Position numbers and translations under genes: made by a program. From NCBI GenBank assembly GCA_019689615.1, contig JADGHD010000122.1:1-10541 (forward strand): 10,541 nucleotides of DNA. Direction: 5' to 3'. Below are positions 7,018 through 10,541 of this stretch, in pieces. The notes under the pieces are model-generated. The model saw only the letters and a program-made list of their open reading frames with translations, searched no databases and had not been told where the DNA came from. The stretch is from Frankia sp. GTDB taxonomy: Bacteria; Actinomycetota; Actinomycetes; Frankiales; Frankiaceae. Position 1 is the stretch's first letter; the number at the start of each line of letters is the position of its first letter.

Positions 7018-7025
7018 TCCCTCGT

Positions 7026-7030
7026 CTCCC
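7026..7030 (-). promoter_or_regulatory. Ribosome binding site of the DUF3616 gene (GGGAG)
   Basis: On the minus strand GGGAG lies 8 bases before the ATG at 7017. This gene therefore uses a normal leader, unlike xseA and the Nudix gene on the same strand. Confidence 0.65.
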
Positions 7031-7281
7031 AGCTGTTGTCATGCCAGGCCGCCGCCCCGGGCGCGAGCGACCCCTGTTCGCACCCGGTTAGCCGCGTATC
7101 TCCAGGTGCGAGAGCGTAGACCGACGGTCGGCGATCTGCGTGGATTGTCGTGCTGCCGATGGGAGATGCGGGCCACCCGGCGGCGGTAGGCAGCCATGGC
7201 GCGAACCATCCCGGCACCGGGCATGTGGGAGGGGACACCGCCCGGGTAGCCCGAAAGGGCGAGTGCGCCGACGCGTTCCGG

Positions 7282-7788
7282 TCAGCGGGGCGGGCCGCCC
7301 GGGGTCGCCGACGGGGTGACGCCCGCGGCCGCGGCGGCGGCGAGGCGCCGGGCGAGCAGCCCGACGAAGGTCCTCGCGAACCAGCGCATGAACGGCCCCG
7401 TGCCCGGGATCTTCGGGCGGAAGGTGGCCTTCCAGGTGATCCGGGTGTCGCCGCCGGGCAGCGGCTCGAGGTCGACGGTCGCCAGGTAGTCCCGCAGCGG
7501 GATCCCGGACAGCAGCCGGTAGGCCATCCGCCGCGGCGGCGCGTACTCGACGATCTCCTCGCGGCTCACCACCGGGCGCAGCCCGAGCTCGCGGATCGCG
7601 CCGACCCCGCCAGGCGGCGGCGTCCCCGTCCGGTACCAGCGCGAGGTGGGGACCAGTGGCCGGCCCCAGGAAGCCCAGTTGCCGCCGTCGGCGAGCAGCC
7701 CGAACACGGCGTCGACCGACGCAGCCGACCTCAGCACCAGCTCGTAGGAGTAGACCGGGCCGCCCGTCTCGCCCGCTCGTGTCGCCAC
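7282..7788 (-). CDS. SRPBCC (START/polyketide-cyclase-like) family protein
   Basis: A 168-residue protein with the layout of a single-domain helix-grip (SRPBCC) fold, a hydrophobic-cavity scaffold that binds lipids or other small hydrophobic ligands. The first strand is PVYSYELVLRSAA (11-23). A helix with the family-typical SVDAVFGLLADGGNWASWG (24-42) follows, then strands through VGAIRELGL (62-70), REEIVEYAPPRRMAYRLLSG (76-95) and DTRITWKATFRPK (114-126). The long C-terminal helix carries GPFMRWFARTFVGLLARRL (131-149). An Ala/Pro/Gly-rich tail ends the protein. The GTG start at 7788 is supported by GGGAGGT just upstream, with a rather short 3-4 base spacer. It lies 72 bases after the Nudix-fold gene on the same strand, so co-transcription is likely. 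The ligand is unknown; many such proteins are annotated polyketide cyclase without proof, and no polyketide gene is nearby. Confidence 0.85.
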   Translation of the reverse strand: MATRAGETGGPVYSYELVLRSAASVDAVFGLLADGGNWASWGRPLVPTSRWYRTGTPPPGGVGAIRELGLRPVVSREEIVEYAPPRRMAYRLLSGIPLRDYLATVDLEPLPGGDTRITWKATFRPKIPGTGPFMRWFARTFVGLLARRLAAAAAAGVTPSATPGGPPR

Positions 7789-7791
7789 TGG

Positions 7792-7798
7792 ACCTCCC
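7792..7798 (-). promoter_or_regulatory. Ribosome binding site of the SRPBCC gene (GGGAGGT)
   Basis: A near-perfect Shine-Dalgarno sequence on the minus strand, only 3 bases from the GTG at 7788. The spacing is tighter than the usual 5-9 bases. No better in-frame start lies close downstream, so the GTG is kept. Confidence 0.65.
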
Positions 7799-7860
7799 GC
7801 CTCGGCCTGGCAGCGGCCGCCATGGGGACGACGGCGCGCCGGTGCCGCCCGACCCGGCGG

Positions 7861-8436
7861 CTAACGCGCCGACGCCGACGCGGCAGCCGGCCGGTGCGCG
7901 GGGGCCGTCCTGACGAGCCGCAGCTTCGTGCCGAGTGTTCCAGGAATGTCGGCTGCTGGCACCCAGCGGGCGGCGGCGCCGGGCGGGAGGTCGGTCTCGT
8001 CCGAGCTGACGTGCAGCAGGTAGCGGAACTCGTAGTGGACGTGCTCCGGCGCGCCCGGCAGCTCCGGCTGCTCCTCGGCGACGACGGCGAGGTCGCTGGG
8101 GCTCGCCGAGTCCAGCCGGACCACGTTCGGGTCGATGCCGGCCACGTTGGCGAGCTGGCGCAACGCCGAGCCGAGCAGCGAGGCGTCCCGGTCGGCCACG
8201 TGGCCGCCGGGCAGCCGCCACGGGCCACCCGGGTGGGTCCGGACCTGCAGCACCCGCCAGTCCGGGGTGGCCACGGCGGCGCGGCAGGCGACGTGCGCCG
8301 GCAGGGTCCGCGGCGAGACCACCGGCGGCCCGTCCAGGGCCAGCAGCACGAGATCTCGCACCGTGTCCAGCTCGGCGGGGTTCGCTTCCACATACCCGAG
8401 CGCGGCACGGATCACCGCGTTGTTCGTCACGGCCAC
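7861..8436 (-). CDS. Nudix-fold protein with a degenerate catalytic box
   Basis: A 191-residue protein whose middle resembles actinobacterial Nudix hydrolases: RVLQVRTHPGGPWRLPGGHV (61-80) leads into the Nudix box region (77-101), followed by HVHYEFRYLLHV (132-143) and ARWVPAADIP (156-165). Nudix enzymes cleave nucleoside diphosphates linked to another moiety using a Mg2+ site built from the REUxEExGU motif. Here that segment reads RQLANVAGI (93-101), so the three glutamates are replaced by Gln94, Asn97 and Val98. The Gly-Gly-His entry and the final Gly-Ile remain. Classical hydrolase activity is therefore doubtful, and a binding or regulatory role is possible. A helical N-terminal extension of about 45 residues precedes the fold. 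The GTG at 8436 has a TANNNT box 7 bases upstream and no RBS; a GTG at 8430 is an alternative. It probably leads an operon with the SRPBCC gene. Confidence 0.82.
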   Translation of the reverse strand: MAVTNNAVIRAALGYVEANPAELDTVRDLVLLALDGPPVVSPRTLPAHVACRAAVATPDWRVLQVRTHPGGPWRLPGGHVADRDASLLGSALRQLANVAGIDPNVVRLDSASPSDLAVVAEEQPELPGAPEHVHYEFRYLLHVSSDETDLPPGAAARWVPAADIPGTLGTKLRLVRTAPAHRPAAASASAR

Positions 8437-8443
8437 GCCACGG

Positions 8444-8449
8444 ACCGTA
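8444..8449 (-). promoter_or_regulatory. Candidate -10 box (TACGGT) for the leaderless Nudix-fold gene
   Basis: On the minus strand TACGGT matches TANNNT and ends 7 bases before the GTG at 8436, with no Shine-Dalgarno sequence between. The spacing matches that seen for xseA and ispH, so the transcript probably starts at the start codon. No convincing -35 is visible. Confidence 0.45.
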
Positions 8450-8646
8450 CAGCGCCGCGCGCGCCGGGCCGCACCCGCCCGCCCAGCGGTCGCTGACAGT
8501 CAACGCAGCGCGCCGAAACCGCTACCCGACCACAACCACCGGCAGCGTTCGCGGCCACTCAGCGGAGACTCACGGGATCGGCCCCGGTGGGGCCGCCCCG
8601 GTTCTGGTCGCCCTCCGCCGGCCGGGCCGCGGGCCGAGCCGGGGGA

Positions 8647-8662
8647 GCCGGCTGAAGCCGGC
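8647..8662 (+). repeat. Short perfect inverted repeat with a TGAA loop
   Basis: GCCGGC (8647-8652) and GCCGGC (8657-8662) flank TGAA, and the T-A pair can extend the stem to 7 bp. It lies about 100 bases before the exported-protein gene. It might be an operator or a terminator-like hairpin. Short GC palindromes are common by chance at this composition. Confidence 0.35.
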
Positions 8663-8746
8663 ATGACGGGCCGGTACAGGATGAGGGGTGCGCACACGGC
8701 CGGGCGCGGCGCCCGGGCTGGGTTGGTCAGCGCGGACTGGAGCACT

Positions 8747-8753
8747 GGAGGGG
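8747..8753 (+). promoter_or_regulatory. Ribosome binding site of the exported-protein gene (GGAGGGG)
   Basis: GGAGGGG lies 7 bases before the GTG at 8761. It supports that start over an in-frame GTG at codon 11, which would shorten the long N-region ahead of the signal sequence. Confidence 0.75.
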
Positions 8754-8760
8754 CGGGACG

Positions 8761-10467
8761 GTGACCGGGGAAGCGGCGGCCGGGGCACTCGTGGCCGGGA
8801 CAGACGCGACCGGGACGGCGGCCCGGCCGCGGCGGCGGCGCGGCAGCCGGCTGCTGTCGGCCGGGGCCGTCGCCGCGATGCTCACGCTGACGGCCGCGGC
8901 CTGCGGTGGCGACGAGGAGGAGGCCACCGGCCCGGTGAACGTCACCGTGACCCGCGACGGCGGGGAGGTGACGGTGCCGTTCAGCTCGGCCGGCGGTGAG
9001 GTGGTCCTCGACCTGAAGGCCGCCTCGCCGGAGGCGTCCTGGGACACCGTCGGCCGCGAGTCCGCCGTCGTCTCGCTGTTCGTCGACGACAGCTACGCCA
9101 CCGACCTGGTCATCCCGGCCTCGTTCCCGATCGAGCGCAGCCTGGCGCTGGGCAGTCTGCGCTCGGGCGAGCACACCCTGCGGGCCCTCTTCGCCGCCGA
9201 CCGCTCCCCGGCCGGCACGAAGACCGCCCAGCTCACCGAGCTGAACTTCCGCACCGTCACCCCGGCCGACCCCGGCTTCGCCGCCGCCCAGTACGCCCCG
9301 GTCGTCTACGGCCGCAGCGGCGAGACCGAGACCCCCGGAATCAGCGGCCCGTTCCAGAACGCGGTCACCGACACCCCGCTGCTGGCGTTCCACACCGAGG
9401 GCGTCTCGCCGACCTCCGGCAACCGCGTCTTCACCTACTCGATCGTCTGGTCGAACGAGGACGGCGGCACGCCAACGCCGGCGCTGTTCGCCCAGTGGGG
9501 CCGGTCCACCGACATCGAGTGGGTCTACCAGGTCGAGGTCGACTCGGCCGGGCAGATCGTCCCGGGCACGGCCGTCGTGCAGGGACAGGAACACAGCACC
9601 GTCCCGTTCACCGGGGAGTACGAGGGCACCCACCCGGTCATCCAGATCTGCGCGCTGAACAACAGCGTCTGCGGCCGCACCGACGGGCAGATGCGCTTCA
9701 CCCTGTCCGCCGAGGACAGCCTCGACCCGGCCACCGAGGCCAGGGAACGGGTGATGGACCGCCACCCGTGGACCTACTGGGTGATGGCGCAGGAGATCAT
9801 CCGCGAGGGCAAGACCACCGAGGTCCCCTCGGACCCGACCACCTACGCCGGTGACCCGCGCTCCTACCTCTACCTGGTCGTCCGCAAGTCGACCGTGGGC
9901 CAGGAGAACTCCGACCAGGCCTGGGTCGGCCTGAGCATCGGCGTGAAGCTGGCCGGCAACCCGACGATCTACCGCTCCGACCTCGGTATCCCGGCGCTGT
10001 CGCTGCAGCGCGACCTGCCGGCGGCGACCGCGATCGCGCTGCCGCCGGGCACGGTCGCCGAGGACATCGAGCAGATCCGGGCCATCCGGGTGGTCGGCGC
10101 CGGCCGGGACACCCAGGCCAAGGTCCAGGTCGAGTCGATTGAGCAGGGCTTCTTCCTGGACGCGGAGTTCATGCCGCAGCAGTCGTTCCTGTTCGCCCCG
10201 GTCCAGGCCACCCTGACCGCGGGGAACCCGGTGGCGACGCTGCTCGACCGGGCGAACGGCCCGATCGTGCGCACCAGCCCGACGGACCTGCCCAGCGGGG
10301 ACCCGAGCGCCGGCCCGACCCCGTCGCCCACCTCGGTGCTGCCCGGGATCACGATCGGCCCGTCGCTACCGGTGCAGCTGCCGACCTTCGGCGCTGCCAC
10401 CCCGACGACGCCGCCCGCGGCGGTCGCGCCGACGCCCGACCCGGACGGCGATGCCGAGGAGCCCTGA
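8761..10467 (+). CDS. Exported protein of unknown function, probable lipoprotein
   Basis: A 568-residue protein I cannot assign to a named family. The N-terminus has a long polar stretch, a basic RPRRRRGSR (22-30), a hydrophobic segment (31-47) and TAAACGG with Cys48. This resembles a lipobox followed by an acidic linker (DEEE), so attachment to the outer face of the membrane is likely; the -3 position is Ala, which is weaker than Leu. Residues 57-165 look like a beta-sandwich (VVSLFVDDSYATDLVIP, SGEHTLRALFAADRSPAG). Residues 178-345 are aromatic-rich and probably form a second domain (YSIVWSNEDGGTPTPALFAQ, WGRSTDIEWVYQVEVD, HPWTYWVMAQEIIREG), with a possible Cys297-Cys304 disulfide. Residues 365-480 add more strands (SYLYLVVRKSTVG). 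The tail from about 500 is Pro/Thr/Ser-rich, like a cell-wall linker. No catalytic motif is evident. It stands alone, divergent from the Nudix-fold gene. Confidence 0.8.
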   Translation: MTGEAAAGALVAGTDATGTAARPRRRRGSRLLSAGAVAAMLTLTAAACGGDEEEATGPVNVTVTRDGGEVTVPFSSAGGEVVLDLKAASPEASWDTVGRESAVVSLFVDDSYATDLVIPASFPIERSLALGSLRSGEHTLRALFAADRSPAGTKTAQLTELNFRTVTPADPGFAAAQYAPVVYGRSGETETPGISGPFQNAVTDTPLLAFHTEGVSPTSGNRVFTYSIVWSNEDGGTPTPALFAQWGRSTDIEWVYQVEVDSAGQIVPGTAVVQGQEHSTVPFTGEYEGTHPVIQICALNNSVCGRTDGQMRFTLSAEDSLDPATEARERVMDRHPWTYWVMAQEIIREGKTTEVPSDPTTYAGDPRSYLYLVVRKSTVGQENSDQAWVGLSIGVKLAGNPTIYRSDLGIPALSLQRDLPAATAIALPPGTVAEDIEQIRAIRVVGAGRDTQAKVQVESIEQGFFLDAEFMPQQSFLFAPVQATLTAGNPVATLLDRANGPIVRTSPTDLPSGDPSAGPTPSPTSVLPGITIGPSLPVQLPTFGAATPTTPPAAVAPTPDPDGDAEEP

Positions 10468-10479
10468 GCCGTCCGGTAG

Positions 10480-10537
10480 CCCCCCCCCGGGCCGCCCCGG
10501 GGGGCCCCCCCCCCCGGGGGGGGCCGGGGGGGGGGGG
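10480..10537. repeat. Extreme G/C homopolymer stretch at the window end
   Basis: Thirteen bases after the last stop codon the sequence becomes almost pure runs: C9 (10480-10488), G6 (10499-10504), C11 (10505-10515), G8 (10516-10523) and G12 (10526-10537). Nothing like this occurs elsewhere in the window. It sits against the window edge where a terminator hairpin would be expected, so it probably mixes a real GC-rich hairpin with unreliable homopolymer base calls at a contig end. Confidence 0.6.
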
Positions 10538-10541
10538 TAGA

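Larger units (their letters stand above)
8437..8760. other. Divergent intergenic region between the Nudix-fold gene and the exported protein
   Basis: A 324-base stretch with no convincing gene. At its left end is the TACGGT box for the Nudix-fold gene. An odd palindrome TGACAGTCA (8494-8502) and a GCCGGC-TGAA-GCCGGC hairpin (8647-8662) are the only symmetric elements I noticed. A poor promoter candidate for the rightward gene pairs CTGAAG (8652-8657) with TACAGG (8675-8680) at a 17-base spacer; each hexamer matches only 3 of 6 consensus bases. Confidence 0.55.

Noticed and set aside
5869..7119. A 416-codon plus-strand open frame across the DUF3616 gene.
   Set aside because: It is antisense to a gene with recognisable family motifs and a good RBS, and has no domain of its own.
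7014..7238. A 74-codon minus-strand open frame upstream of the DUF3616 gene.
   Set aside because: It overlaps the DUF3616 start, has no RBS and shows no domain; it may only be leader sequence.
7249..7262. A short GCCC-GAAA-GGGC hairpin just downstream of the SRPBCC gene, considered as a terminator.
   Set aside because: The stem is only 4 bp with no T-run; such hairpins are expected by chance at this composition.
7088..8503. A 471-codon minus-strand open frame, in another frame of the SRPBCC and Nudix-fold genes.
   Set aside because: It overlaps both recognised genes and its sequence is low-complexity Arg/Ala/Gly/Pro.
8827..8850. The Arg-rich run before the hydrophobic segment of the exported protein, considered as a Tat signal.
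   Set aside because: The residues after the arginines (Gly-Ser-Arg) do not match the hydrophobic pair of the twin-arginine motif. A Sec-type lipoprotein signal fits better.
8500..9765. A 421-codon minus-strand open frame opposite the exported-protein gene.
   Set aside because: The plus-strand frame has an RBS, a signal peptide and domain-like sequence. The minus frame has none of these.

Overview
This window looks like chromosomal DNA from a high-GC actinobacterium. The base composition is very GC-rich with strong G/C preference at third codon positions. GTG starts are common, and several genes have a TANNNT box 6-8 bases before the start and no Shine-Dalgarno sequence, as in actinobacterial leaderless genes. 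The gene set (divergent xseA and ispH, a class II fumarase, an Si-specific transhydrogenase, a DUF3616 protein) fits a soil actinobacterium, possibly of the Frankia type. The genus is a guess. I see no mobile element, CRISPR array, tRNA or rRNA.

Layout: (1) 1-1278, minus strand, most of xseA (exodeoxyribonuclease VII large subunit); its 3' end runs off the window. (2) 1279-1641, a divergent intergenic region with one promoter candidate for each flanking gene. (3) 1642-2607, ispH, the last enzyme of the MEP isoprenoid pathway. (4) 2756-4165, fumC, class II fumarate hydratase. (5) 4171-4206, a perfect 16-bp stem-loop just after fumC. (6) 4342-5751, sthA, soluble pyridine nucleotide transhydrogenase. 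(7) 5833-7017, minus strand, a DUF3616 protein that meets sthA tail to tail. (8) 8436 down to 7282, minus strand, a Nudix-fold protein followed by an SRPBCC/START-like protein, probably one transcript. (9) 8437-8760, a second divergent intergenic region. (10) 8761-10467, a 568-residue secreted protein, probably a lipoprotein, of unknown function. (11) 10480-10541, an extreme G/C homopolymer stretch at the window edge, probably poor-quality sequence.

Most of the window is housekeeping: DNA repair, isoprenoid precursors, TCA cycle, and NADPH/NADH balancing. fumC and sthA lie on the same strand but a strong hairpin separates them, so I treat them as separate units. I found no convincing new multi-gene system. 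The items most worth a second look are the Nudix-fold protein that has lost the catalytic glutamates of its Nudix box, the large uncharacterised exported protein, the shared leaderless promoter layout at three genes, and the long perfect hairpin between fumC and sthA.
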